Shown here: positions 16,064-24,314 of the stretch, piece by piece
Layout: the number at the start of each line of letters is the position of its first letter
Position numbering within the stretch: the stretch's first letter is position 1
Assembly (NCBI GenBank): GCA_964437815.1
Contig: CAYTIE010000013.1
Coordinates: 1 to 36,675, forward strand
Reading direction: 5' to 3'
DNA length: 36,675 bases
Source of the DNA: Marisimplicoccus sp964437815
GTDB taxonomy: Bacteria > Bacteroidota > Bacteroidia > Flavobacteriales > Flavobacteriaceae
Notes under the pieces: model-generated
Databases searched by the model: none
What the model saw: the letters and a program-made list of their open reading frames with translations, nothing else
What the model was told of the DNA's origin: nothing
Translations under genes and position numbers: made by a program

Positions 16064-17254
16064 ATGCCAAAAATTTCAAATAAAGGAAGGAATATTCCAT
16101 CATCTCCAATAAGAAAACTTGTACCATATTCGGATCAAGCAAAGAGAAAGGGGATTGATGTACTTCATTTAAATATTGGTCAGCCTGATATTGAATCACC
16201 TGTTGAATCGATTGAAGGAATTAGACAAAATGAGTTAAAATTGTTAAAATATGAGTATTCACAGGGTTCACATGAGTATAGAGCCAAACTCTCTAATTAT
16301 TATTCTAAGCATAATATAGATGTTACCCCTGAAGATATAATTGTAACTGTAGGTGCTAGTGAAGCTCTATCATTTACATTTAGTTCAATTTGTGATCCAG
16401 GTGAAGAGATTATTATACCCGAGCCATTTTATGCAAATTACAATGGATTTGCTATGGCATCAAATGTTAAAGTAATTCCTGTAACTTCAAAAATTCAAGA
16501 CAATTTTTCACTTCCAACTATAAGTTCTTTTGAAGAAAAAATAAATAAGAATACAAAAGCTATATTTCTTTGTAATCCCTGTAATCCAACAGGATATGTC
16601 TATAGTAAAGAAGAGATTCTAGAGATAGGATCTTTAGCTGTTAAGCATGATATATTTATTGTTGTAGATGAGGTATATAGGGAGTTTATATATGGAGACA
16701 ACGAACATTTTTCTATACTTGAAGAAAAAAAGTTTTATAATAATGCGATATTAATTGATTCAACATCAAAAAGGTACAGTTTATGTGGAGCAAGAAGTGG
16801 ATGTATTGTTTCAAAAAATCATGATTTTCTAGGCGCTTGTTTAAAATTTGCATTAGCTAGATTATCACCTCCAACATTAGGATTAATAGCAGCTTCAAAA
16901 GCACTTGACTCATCTCCAGAGTATATTAATAATGTAATTAGCGAATATACCCTAAGGAGAAATCTGTTAATTACAGAATTAACTAAAATTGATGATTTGG
17001 TTTTTTCAAACCCTATGGGAGCATTTTATTCTATTCTTAAGCTTCCACTAAATGACTCAGAGAGATTTTCTAAATTTCTACTAACTGATTTTTCACATAA
17101 TGGAAAGACTGTTATGCTAGCCCCAGCAGGTGGTTTCTATACTAGCTCTAATCATGGAAAAGATGAGGTAAGAATTGCTTTTGTTTTAAATTCTGACAAA
17201 CTTATAAAAGCAATAAACATAATCAGACTTGCTTTAAAAGAATATAAAGATTGA
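16064..17254 (+). CDS. PLP-dependent aminotransferase, class I/II
   Basis: A 396-residue fold-type I aminotransferase related to aspartate/aromatic aminotransferases. Seen: NIGQPDIESPVESIEGI (about 36-52), the PLP phosphate segment TVGASEALSFTFSSI, the substrate-carboxylate/ring motif FLCNPCNPTGYVYS (about 168-181), DEVYREFIYGD, the Schiff-base Lys in IDSTSKRYSLCGARSG (about 228-243), and the C-terminal Arg in DEVRIAFVLN. The amino donor cannot be assigned. It differs clearly from the second aminotransferase in the aromatic operon (32455-33633). murB starts 7 nt downstream, so the two are likely co-transcribed. Confidence 0.9.
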   Translation: MPKISNKGRNIPSSPIRKLVPYSDQAKRKGIDVLHLNIGQPDIESPVESIEGIRQNELKLLKYEYSQGSHEYRAKLSNYYSKHNIDVTPEDIIVTVGASEALSFTFSSICDPGEEIIIPEPFYANYNGFAMASNVKVIPVTSKIQDNFSLPTISSFEEKINKNTKAIFLCNPCNPTGYVYSKEEILEIGSLAVKHDIFIVVDEVYREFIYGDNEHFSILEEKKFYNNAILIDSTSKRYSLCGARSGCIVSKNHDFLGACLKFALARLSPPTLGLIAASKALDSSPEYINNVISEYTLRRNLLITELTKIDDLVFSNPMGAFYSILKLPLNDSERFSKFLLTDFSHNGKTVMLAPAGGFYTSSNHGKDEVRIAFVLNSDKLIKAINIIRLALKEYKD

Positions 17255-17261
17255 TATTTTT

Positions 17262-18272
17262 ATGAATAAAATTTCATCAAACTTCTCTTTAAAAGACTAT
17301 AACACATTTAATATAAATGTAAAGTCAGATAAATTTATTTCAATTAACTCTGAAGATCAACTTATTGATTTCTTATCTCAACATAAGGAGGAAGAAAATA
17401 TTTTCTTTTTGGGTGGAGGAAGCAATGTCTTATTTTCAAAAGATTATAATGGAACTATCATTCATATTTCAATAAAAGGAAAAAAAATAATAGAAGAATT
17501 TGATGATAAAATTATTATAGAAGTTAGCTCTGGTGAAGACTGGCATGAATTTGTAGAATGGTCAATTGAGAATAATTATGGAGGAATAGAAAACCTGTCT
17601 TTAATACCTGGTAATGTAGGAGCAGCTCCTATTCAGAATATTGGAGCTTATGGAGTTGAATTGAAAGATGTATTTGATAGCTGCAGGGTTCTTTCAATGG
17701 ATTCTAATGAGATTAAAATTTTTAATAAAGATGAATGTAATTTTAATTATAGATCATCAGTTTTTAAATCTGAGAAGAAAAACAAATATGTAATACTATC
17801 TATAAGATTAAAATTAACAAAAGAGCCTCATAGCTATAACCTATCATATGAGAGTTTAAGAGAAAGATTTAATGATAAGGATATCAATTTATCTAATATA
17901 TCAAGGGAAATAATTAAGATAAGAGAATCTAAGTTACCTGATCCAAAAAAGATTGGGAATTGTGGAAGTTTTTTTAAAAATCCTTTTATAGAATCAGAAA
18001 AGTTAAATATCCTACTAGAAAAGTATCCTAAATTACCTTATCATAAAGGAGAAAACGGACTATATAAAATTCCTGCAGCATGGCTAATTGAAAAGATGGG
18101 ATTCAAAAAGAAAAGTTTAGGAGATGCAAGTGTTTATATTAACCAACCACTAGTTATTGTTAACAATGGTAATGCTACTGGATCTGATATTTTAAATTTT
18201 GCAAATAGCATAAAAAAATCAGTTAAAGAAAATTTTAATATTGATCTTGAGGAAGAGGTGAATATTATATAG
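17262..18272 (+). CDS. murB: UDP-N-acetylmuramate dehydrogenase
   Basis: A 336-residue type I MurB flavoenzyme reducing UDP-GlcNAc-enolpyruvate to UDP-MurNAc with NADPH. The FAD-binding PCMH domain shows NTFNINVKSD, FFLGGGSNVLFSKDYNGTII (about 48-67) and LSLIPGNVGAAPIQNIGAYG (about 112-131). The NYRSSVFK Tyr loop marks the type I enzyme. The catalytic Ser is in GNCGSFFKNP (about 229-238), and the C-terminal domain has IPAAWLIEKMGFKKKSLGDA and a final Glu-rich motif LEEEVNII. Its stop lies 2 nt from that of convergent dtd. Confidence 0.95.
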   Translation: MNKISSNFSLKDYNTFNINVKSDKFISINSEDQLIDFLSQHKEEENIFFLGGGSNVLFSKDYNGTIIHISIKGKKIIEEFDDKIIIEVSSGEDWHEFVEWSIENNYGGIENLSLIPGNVGAAPIQNIGAYGVELKDVFDSCRVLSMDSNEIKIFNKDECNFNYRSSVFKSEKKNKYVILSIRLKLTKEPHSYNLSYESLRERFNDKDINLSNISREIIKIRESKLPDPKKIGNCGSFFKNPFIESEKLNILLEKYPKLPYHKGENGLYKIPAAWLIEKMGFKKKSLGDASVYINQPLVIVNNGNATGSDILNFANSIKKSVKENFNIDLEEEVNII

Positions 18273-18274
18273 AA

Positions 18275-18727
18275 TTAATCTTTTGCTTTTGAATCAATGA
18301 CAATTGTAACTGGACCATCATTTATTAAACTTACTTTCATATCAGCTCCAAATTCTCCCGAACTTACTTTTCTTCCAAGTTTATCTTCACATATTTTAAT
18401 AAAATATTCATATAGAGGTATAGCGAGTTCATGACCAGCAGAATTAATATAAGAAGGCCTATTTCCTTTTTTAGTTGATGCAATCAATGTAAACTGAGAA
18501 ATGACTAAAATATCTCCATCCACATCAATTAATGATCTATTCATTACCCCATTCTCATCATTAAATATCCTAAGATTTAAAACTTTATTTGAGATCCATT
18601 CAACATCAGTATTTTCATCATCAACAGCAATTCCAATTAATACTAGAATACCATGATCAATTTGACCTATTATCTTATTATTAACTTCAACTTTTGATGA
18701 TTTAACTCTTTGAATTACTACTTTCAT
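18275..18727 (-). CDS. dtd: D-aminoacyl-tRNA deacylase
   Basis: A 150-residue DTD that hydrolyses D-amino acids, and Gly from mischarged tRNA-Ala, off tRNA. Hallmarks: the N-terminus MKVVIQRVKSSKVEV, the SQFTLIAST catalytic motif (about 78-86) with KKGNRPSY following, and the cross-subunit GPVTIVID motif (about 138-145, from the GP chiral-proofreading loop). The start is the internal ATG at 18727; the longer frame from 18754 lies inside rsgA and adds nine unrelated residues. It overlaps the end of rsgA by 26 nt, indicating one transcript and translational coupling. Confidence 0.95.
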   Translation of the reverse strand: MKVVIQRVKSSKVEVNNKIIGQIDHGILVLIGIAVDDENTDVEWISNKVLNLRIFNDENGVMNRSLIDVDGDILVISQFTLIASTKKGNRPSYINSAGHELAIPLYEYFIKICEDKLGRKVSSGEFGADMKVSLINDGPVTIVIDSKAKD

Positions 18728-19658
18728 CTGTTTTCCTATATATATTTTGATCACTCAATAAGTCAATATAAGAACTATATCTTGATTCTGATATTGTCTT
18801 ATTCGCTACACCGCTTTTTATTTCACAACCTGGTTCTTCAATATGCATACAATTATTAAACTTACATTCCGTTTTTCTTTTAAAAAATTCTGGGAAGTAA
18901 TCACCCAATTCATTTTTTGATATGTCTACAAGTCCAAACCCTTTTATTCCAGGTGTATCTATAATTCTTATATTTTCTTTTAAATCGTACATTTCTGCAT
19001 AAGTTGTTGTATGCTTTCCTTGATTATGGGATATTGAGATTTCCTTTGTTTTTAATTCTAATTTAGGATTTATATGATTAATTAAAGTTGATTTTCCTAC
19101 ACCACTATGTCCCGAGAGTAAACAAACTTTGTTTTGCATATAATTTGAAATTTTATTAACTCCCTGTCCATATTTTGCAGATATTCTAAGACACTTATAG
19201 TCAATTGATTTATATATGGATTCAATCTCAGAAATTCTGAATAAATCATCATCATTATAGATGTCTATTTTATTAAAAACTAAGATTACAGGTATTTGAT
19301 ATGCTTCACAGGTTACCAGGAACCTGTCAATAAAATTCAATGATGTAGGTGGATTATCTTTTGTTATTAGTAATAATGTAAGATCTATATTAGATGCAAT
19401 TATATGAGAGTTTTTTGATAATTTAACTGATTTTCTAATGATATAATTTTTTCTGGGGAGGATTTCAGAGATTATACCTATCCCTTCTTGTTTAGAATCC
19501 TTTTCAAAAATTACATTATCTCCAACTGCAATTGGGTTAGTAGTATCCAGATCCTTTAGTCTAATTTTTCCTTTGATTCTACATTCAAAAAAATCATTAT
19601 TACATTTTACTAGATACCAACTTCCTGTTGATTTATATACTATGCCTTCGAAAACCAT
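18702..19658 (-). CDS. rsgA: Ribosome small subunit-dependent GTPase RsgA
   Basis: A 318-residue circularly permuted GTPase that helps mature the 30S subunit. An OB-fold domain (about 1-75, FEGIVYKSTGSWYLVKCNN onward) is followed by the G domain in permuted order: G4 VFNKIDIY (about 123-130), G5 SAKYGQG, G1 LLSGHSGVGKSTLI (about 176-189) and G3 IIDTPGIKGFG. A C-terminal zinc knuckle has C-x5-C-x-H-x5-C residues in ECKFNNCMHIEEPGCE. I start at ATG 19658, where the conserved OB strand begins; an upstream in-frame ATG at 19691 would add an implausible hydrophobic tail. Confidence 0.94.
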   Translation of the reverse strand: MVFEGIVYKSTGSWYLVKCNNDFFECRIKGKIRLKDLDTTNPIAVGDNVIFEKDSKQEGIGIISEILPRKNYIIRKSVKLSKNSHIIASNIDLTLLLITKDNPPTSLNFIDRFLVTCEAYQIPVILVFNKIDIYNDDDLFRISEIESIYKSIDYKCLRISAKYGQGVNKISNYMQNKVCLLSGHSGVGKSTLINHINPKLELKTKEISISHNQGKHTTTYAEMYDLKENIRIIDTPGIKGFGLVDISKNELGDYFPEFFKRKTECKFNNCMHIEEPGCEIKSGVANKTISESRYSSYIDLLSDQNIYRKTDESSNSKS

Positions 19659-19718
19659 TAATTTAATAACAATATATTTTTTCCTAACCATAATTACAAA
19701 TCTGGTTAATGATATTTG

Positions 19719-19726
19719 TATCTTTA
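19719..19726 (+). promoter_or_regulatory. Possible variant -7 box (TATCTTTA) of gpmI
   Basis: TATCTTTA deviates from TAnnTTTG only at the last base and lies 10 nt before the TTG start of gpmI in the 78-nt gap shared with divergent rsgA. No -33 TTTG is found at 19-21 nt. A minus-strand CAGATTTG in the same gap could serve rsgA. Both are weak. Confidence 0.3.
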
Positions 19727-19736
19727 AAAGAAAAAA

Positions 19737-21257
19737 TTGATTAATAAAACCTTATTATTAATTCTAGATGGTTGGGGTATAACAGAAGAAAAAAGTGTTT
19801 CAGCCCCTGACATTGCAAATACTCCAAATTTTGACAATTTATTATACACTTATTCAAATGCACAGCTTTTGACACATGAAGAAAATGTTGGTCTACCAGC
19901 TGGACAGATGGGAAACAGTGAGGTTGGTCATATGAATATAGGGGCTGGTCGAATTGTTTTGCAAGATCTACTTAAGATAAATAATTCTATTGAGTCTGGA
20001 GAATTCAGTAATAATGAGAACTTTGTTGACATAATAAATTACATCGAAAAAAGCAAAAGTAACTTACATCTTGTGGGATTATTGTCTGATGGTGGAGTTC
20101 ATTCTCATATTTCCCACTTAAAAGAAATTCTAAATACATTATCACGAATAAAAGACAATATATATATACATGCATTTACTGATGGAAGAGATGTAGATCC
20201 AAAATCTGGAATAAATTTTATTCATGAAATTAAAGAATACACAAAAAAATCAGGTGGTTCTTTAGCTTCTGTTATTGGACGATATTATTCAATGGACAGA
20301 GATGAACGTTGGGATAGAACAAAAAAAGCTTATGACTTATTAATAAATAATGAAGGTCTAAAGACACAGAATTTAACTGAAACAATAAATGATTTCTATA
20401 ATAATGGGATAACAGATGAATTTATAGAACCTATTGTAATAACTGATGAGAATAATAATCCCATTTCGAAAGTTTCTGACAAGGATGTTATCATTTTTTT
20501 TAATTATAGATCTGATAGAGGAAGACAACTTACATCATTAATTTGTGAAAAAAACAATAATCAATTTGATTTAAAACCTCTAAATATAAAATTTTATACT
20601 TTAACTAACTATGATAATAGTTTCAATAATGCAACACCTATATTCTATAATGAGAACCTAAAAAACACTATTGGTGAGGTATTGTCGAAGAATAATAAAT
20701 CTCAATTAAGAATTGCTGAAACTGAAAAGTATCCTCATGTTACTTTTTTTTTAAATGGCGGAAGAGAAAAACCGTTTGATAAAGAAAAAAGAATCCTATG
20801 TCCTTCTCCTAAAGTGGCTACATATGATTTAAAACCAGAAATGAGCGCATTTGAAGTTTCTAAAAAAGCAATTAGTGAGATTATTAATAATTCTCCTGAT
20901 TTTATATGCTTAAACTTTGCAAATCCAGATATGGTAGGACATACAGGAGATATGAATGCAGCAATAAAGGCATGTGAAACTATAGACAATCTTTTGTCAC
21001 CATTAATTAATGCAGCAAATAAACTCAACTATGTTTCAATAATTATTGCCGATCATGGAAATTGTGAAAAAATGAAAAATAAAGATGGTTCGCCTAACAC
21101 CTCTCACACTACTAATCCAGTACCAATTATTTTAGTAGATAAAAATAAAAGAAATATAAGAAATGGCATACTTGCTGATATTGCTCCAACAGTTCTCGAA
21201 ATTTTAGGAATTGAAAAACCTATAGAAATGACTGGTAAATCTTTAATAAGAAAATGA
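19737..21257 (+). CDS. gpmI: 2,3-bisphosphoglycerate-independent phosphoglycerate mutase
   Basis: A 506-residue alkaline-phosphatase-superfamily enzyme interconverting 3- and 2-phosphoglycerate in glycolysis and gluconeogenesis. Metal and catalytic motifs are all present: LLLILDGWGITE (first Asp), the phosphoserine motif GQMGNSEVGHMNIGAGR near 58-74, HAFTDGRDVDPKSG, YYSMDRDERWDRTK, FFNYRSDRGRQL, FANPDMVGHTGDMNA and IIADHGNCEKM, with HTTNPVP at the end. The start is TTG at 19737: no ATG lies upstream in frame before a stop, and homologues begin a few residues before ILDGWG. The downstream lipoprotein gene overlaps its stop by 4 nt. Confidence 0.95.
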   Translation: MINKTLLLILDGWGITEEKSVSAPDIANTPNFDNLLYTYSNAQLLTHEENVGLPAGQMGNSEVGHMNIGAGRIVLQDLLKINNSIESGEFSNNENFVDIINYIEKSKSNLHLVGLLSDGGVHSHISHLKEILNTLSRIKDNIYIHAFTDGRDVDPKSGINFIHEIKEYTKKSGGSLASVIGRYYSMDRDERWDRTKKAYDLLINNEGLKTQNLTETINDFYNNGITDEFIEPIVITDENNNPISKVSDKDVIIFFNYRSDRGRQLTSLICEKNNNQFDLKPLNIKFYTLTNYDNSFNNATPIFYNENLKNTIGEVLSKNNKSQLRIAETEKYPHVTFFLNGGREKPFDKEKRILCPSPKVATYDLKPEMSAFEVSKKAISEIINNSPDFICLNFANPDMVGHTGDMNAAIKACETIDNLLSPLINAANKLNYVSIIIADHGNCEKMKNKDGSPNTSHTTNPVPIILVDKNKRNIRNGILADIAPTVLEILGIEKPIEMTGKSLIRK

Positions 21258-21760
21258 AAAATTATCTTTTATCATTATTGTTATTAATTATTAGTTCTTG
21301 TAATGAGAATTTAAGTTATGATTATACAGATGGAGAAATTGATAAGAATTATTTATTTAACTCAAGCAATACTAAATGGTTTCTCGAAAATTATAATTCA
21401 TATGAAACAGATATTTTTTTAGGTGAAAACAATTTTGATAATCTTGATAATTTTATAATTGAATTATACATGGGTGTTAAATGTCATGATAGTGAAAGGG
21501 AAATCCCCAGATTAATTAAGATTCTTGATGAAATAAACTTTTCAGATGATCAATTAAATATATATCTACTAAATAGTGATAAAACGTCTGATTATGGATA
21601 TGAAAAAGGTAAAGATATAACAAATACCCCTACCATTATTTTCTATAAAGATTCTATAGAAATAAATAGAATAGTTGAATTTCCAATTGAAACCTTAGAA
21701 AGAGATATCTATAAAATAATTAATGATATTGAATATAGGAATGCGTATTACCAATTATGA
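21254..21760 (+). CDS. Thioredoxin-fold lipoprotein with single active-site Cys
   Basis: A 168-residue predicted lipoprotein. The signal peptide ends in lipobox ISSC with lipidated Cys16. A thioredoxin-like domain follows: ELYMGVKCHDSEREIPRLIK (about 72-91), where related Bacteroidota proteins usually read GTWCGDSKRE, then a beta-alpha unit with LNIYLLNSDK and the cis-Pro strand NTPTIIFYKDSIEINRI (about 128-144). Only one Cys (about 79) occupies the active-site position, and there is no CxxC, so disulfide exchange by the usual two-Cys mechanism is unlikely. It is overlapped by gpmI (ATGA) and overlaps map (ATGA). Family assignment is by fold and motif; the function is unknown. Confidence 0.7.
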   Translation: MKNYLLSLLLLIISSCNENLSYDYTDGEIDKNYLFNSSNTKWFLENYNSYETDIFLGENNFDNLDNFIIELYMGVKCHDSEREIPRLIKILDEINFSDDQLNIYLLNSDKTSDYGYEKGKDITNTPTIIFYKDSIEINRIVEFPIETLERDIYKIINDIEYRNAYYQL

Positions 21761-22566
21761 TTTTAAAAAGTATTGAAGAAATTAGAAAAATAAGAGAAAG
21801 TGCATTAGTTGTATCTCAAACTCTTGGAATGTTAGCAAGTGAAATTAGACCTGGTGTAACTTCTTTGTTTCTTGATAATCTTGCAGAAACATTTATTCTT
21901 GATAATTCATGTAAACCTGGATTTAAAGGTTATAATGGTTTTCCAAATACACTATGTGTAAGTATAAATGAACAGGTAGTTCATGGAATTCCAAATAACA
22001 ATCCATTAAAAGATGGTGATATAATATCAATTGACTGTGGAGTAATTAAAGATGGATTTTATGGAGATCATGCATATACATTCAAAGTTGGAGATGTAGA
22101 AAAAGAGGTAGATAATTTATTAGAAATAACAAAGAAATCTCTTTATATAGGAATTGAATCATTAATTGCTGGGAATAATGTCGGTGATATTGGTAATTCA
22201 ATTCAAGACTTTATTAGTAAGTATAGCTATGGAATAGTTAAAGAATTAGTAGGTCATGGCCTTGGAAAAAATTTACATGAAGATCCTGAAATTCCAAATT
22301 ATGGAAAAAAAGGTACAGGGGTATTACTAAAAGAAGGTCTAGTTGTTGCAATTGAACCAATGATTAACCTAGGAACTGAAAAAGTTAATCAGCTAGATGA
22401 TGGTTGGACAATTGTTACTCTTGATGGAAAGCCTAGCGCTCATTTTGAACATAATGTTGCAATTATTGATGGAAAACCTGAAATTCTGTCAACATTTAAT
22501 TATATCTATGAGGCCCTAGGTATTGAATCAAATGAAGAAAATAAGTTCAAATCTTACTTTGGTTAA
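21757..22566 (+). CDS. map: Type I methionine aminopeptidase
   Basis: A 269-residue MetAP that removes the initiator Met from nascent proteins. The pita-bread metal ligands are in order: His in NEQVVHGIPNNNPL (about 81), Asp in IISIDCGVIKDGFYGDHAYTF (about 96 and 107), His in VGHGLGKNLHEDPEIPNYG (about 167), Glu in VAIEPMINLG (about 200) and Glu in SAHFEHNVAI (about 231). There is no N-terminal zinc-finger or SH3 extension. It overlaps the lipoprotein gene before it by 4 nt and shares 1 nt with the methyltransferase after it, so it is a middle gene of a four-gene operon. Confidence 0.96.
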   Translation: MILKSIEEIRKIRESALVVSQTLGMLASEIRPGVTSLFLDNLAETFILDNSCKPGFKGYNGFPNTLCVSINEQVVHGIPNNNPLKDGDIISIDCGVIKDGFYGDHAYTFKVGDVEKEVDNLLEITKKSLYIGIESLIAGNNVGDIGNSIQDFISKYSYGIVKELVGHGLGKNLHEDPEIPNYGKKGTGVLLKEGLVVAIEPMINLGTEKVNQLDDGWTIVTLDGKPSAHFEHNVAIIDGKPEILSTFNYIYEALGIESNEENKFKSYFG

Positions 22567-23327
22567 TGAAAATCATATTAAAAATATTTTCAAGAAATTT
22601 TCTTATTAGAATTAGTTATTATCTAGTTCCTTTTTTAAAAACTCTATATTCTGGCAATAAGTTTATTGATCCAATTGATGGAAGAGGTTATTCAAAATTT
22701 TTATCATATGGATATGGTAAACTTAGAAAAAATGCATTATCTCCTGGAACTCTATCTCTTGAAAGACATAGACTTTTATGGTTATATCTCAATGAAAGCA
22801 CAAATCTCTTAAACTCCAAACTAAAAGTGCTTCATATTGCACCAGAACAAATTTTTTATAGAAAATTCAAAAAGAATCTCTATTGGGATTATACAACTTT
22901 TGATCTTAAATCCCCATTAGCTGATATTAAAGGAGATATTACTAATTTGAGCTTTAAGAACAATACATTTGATTTAATAATTTGTAATCATGTTTTAGAA
23001 CATATAACAGATGATAAGACTGCTATGAGTGAAATATATCGTGTATTAAAAAAAGATGGTTTAGGAATTCTTCAAGTTCCTATTGATAAAAATTTAGAAA
23101 AAACTTATGAAGACAATACATTAGTTTCAAAAAAACAAAGAGCTAAGCATTTTGGACAATATGACCATGTCAGAGTATATGGGAGAGACTATAAAGACAG
23201 ACTTGAAAATATTGGCTTTATTGTCAATCTTATTGATTATACTAATGAAATTGAAGATAATCTAATTTCTAAATATGGATTAATTAAAGGAGAATTAATT
23301 CCTATTGTAAAAAAATCAATTACTTAA
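22566..23327 (+). CDS. Class I SAM-dependent methyltransferase (Methyltransf_11 type)
   Basis: A 253-residue protein with a hydrophobic/basic N-terminus (ILKIFSRNFLIRISYYLVPF) and a Rossmann methyltransferase domain. The usual GxGxG motif I is replaced by LKVLHIAPEQIFYRKF (about 86-101). Motif II/III-like segments are DIKGDITNLSFKNNTFDLII and CNHVLEHITDDKTAMSEIYR (about 139-158), the HVLEH core being typical of Methyltransf_11. The substrate is unknown. It is the last gene of the gpmI operon, and its end overlaps convergent apbE by 12 nt, the longest tail-to-tail overlap in the window. Confidence 0.85.
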   Translation: MKIILKIFSRNFLIRISYYLVPFLKTLYSGNKFIDPIDGRGYSKFLSYGYGKLRKNALSPGTLSLERHRLLWLYLNESTNLLNSKLKVLHIAPEQIFYRKFKKNLYWDYTTFDLKSPLADIKGDITNLSFKNNTFDLIICNHVLEHITDDKTAMSEIYRVLKKDGLGILQVPIDKNLEKTYEDNTLVSKKQRAKHFGQYDHVRVYGRDYKDRLENIGFIVNLIDYTNEIEDNLISKYGLIKGELIPIVKKSIT

Positions 23328-24314
23328 TTTATCCCAATTTTTAGATTTTATAATCTCAACTTTATCCTTATCAGATAAGATCCATAAGGCTTCTAATGAT
23401 TCTTTTTGATCAATAATAGCTCTTCCTCTATTCAGATCTAAGGATAACAATGCCGTTGCCCATGCATCTGAAGTTGTACAATCTTTTGATATAACTGATA
23501 CACTAAGAGTATTATTTTTCGATGTAAGACCAGTTATTGGATTTATAGTATGAACATATCTTTCTCCAGTTTCAGGATCTAAACGATACTTTCTATAATT
23601 ACCTGAAGTTGCCATTGCTTTATTATTTAGTTCAACTGTTTGGATATATTTATCCTGATTTAATGGATCCTGAATACCTAAGGTCCATATTGATTTAGTT
23701 CTTTTATTTATTCCTTTAGCTAGAATTTCCCCCCCTACTTCAATTAAATAATTATTAATTTGCTTTTGATTTAAAAACTCTCCAATTAAATCAACTGAAT
23801 AACCTTTGGCAATAGAATTGAAATCTATAAATATATCTTTGTTTTCTTTTACAACTTCGTTGGTATTATTTAATAATACTCTCTCAAAACCGACTAGATA
23901 TTTAAGACTCTCAATTGACTTATTATCTAAATTATCTGATAAAACTATTGGTCCAAAACCATATGCATTAACTAGTATCCCAACTGTTGGGTCAAAATAT
24001 CCATCAGATTCTTCCCATACTTCTTTAGACTTATTAAAAACTTTAATAAAATGTTCATCAACTGGAGTTTTAATATTTTTATTCACATCACTTATGATTG
24101 AACTCTCTGAGTAAGTTGACATAGAATAATTAATTACATTAAAAATAGAATCTATACTCTTTGATAAATCTAATTTTTCTAAACTTGAATCAAGTATAAT
24201 GTTATAAGTTGTTCCAAGGGCATCTCCCGTTATATTGATTGTATTTTTTCCATTAATACAACTAAGAAAAAATATAGAAAAGAATAGTAATCTGAATTTA
24301 TTTGAATAATTCAT
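23316..24314 (-). CDS. apbE: FAD:protein FMN transferase (ApbE), lipoprotein
   Basis: A 332-residue lipoprotein (lipobox FLSC, Cys19) of the ApbE family. It uses FAD to attach FMN covalently to Thr in SGAT motifs of periplasm-facing proteins. Motifs: DALGTTYNIILDSSL at the N-terminus of the domain, MSTYSESSIISDVN (about 91-104), the YFDPTVGILVNAYGFGP segment, FIDFNSIAKGYSVDLIGEF (about 166-184), YLIEVGGEILAKG, GNYRKYRLDPETGERYVHTI in parts, and the metal-site motif CTTSDAWATALLSL near 278-291. It follows nqrF directly (1-nt overlap), so it is made together with its substrates NqrB and NqrC. Confidence 0.95.
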   Translation of the reverse strand: MNYSNKFRLLFFSIFFLSCINGKNTINITGDALGTTYNIILDSSLEKLDLSKSIDSIFNVINYSMSTYSESSIISDVNKNIKTPVDEHFIKVFNKSKEVWEESDGYFDPTVGILVNAYGFGPIVLSDNLDNKSIESLKYLVGFERVLLNNTNEVVKENKDIFIDFNSIAKGYSVDLIGEFLNQKQINNYLIEVGGEILAKGINKRTKSIWTLGIQDPLNQDKYIQTVELNNKAMATSGNYRKYRLDPETGERYVHTINPITGLTSKNNTLSVSVISKDCTTSDAWATALLSLDLNRGRAIIDQKESLEALWILSDKDKVEIIKSKNWDKLSN

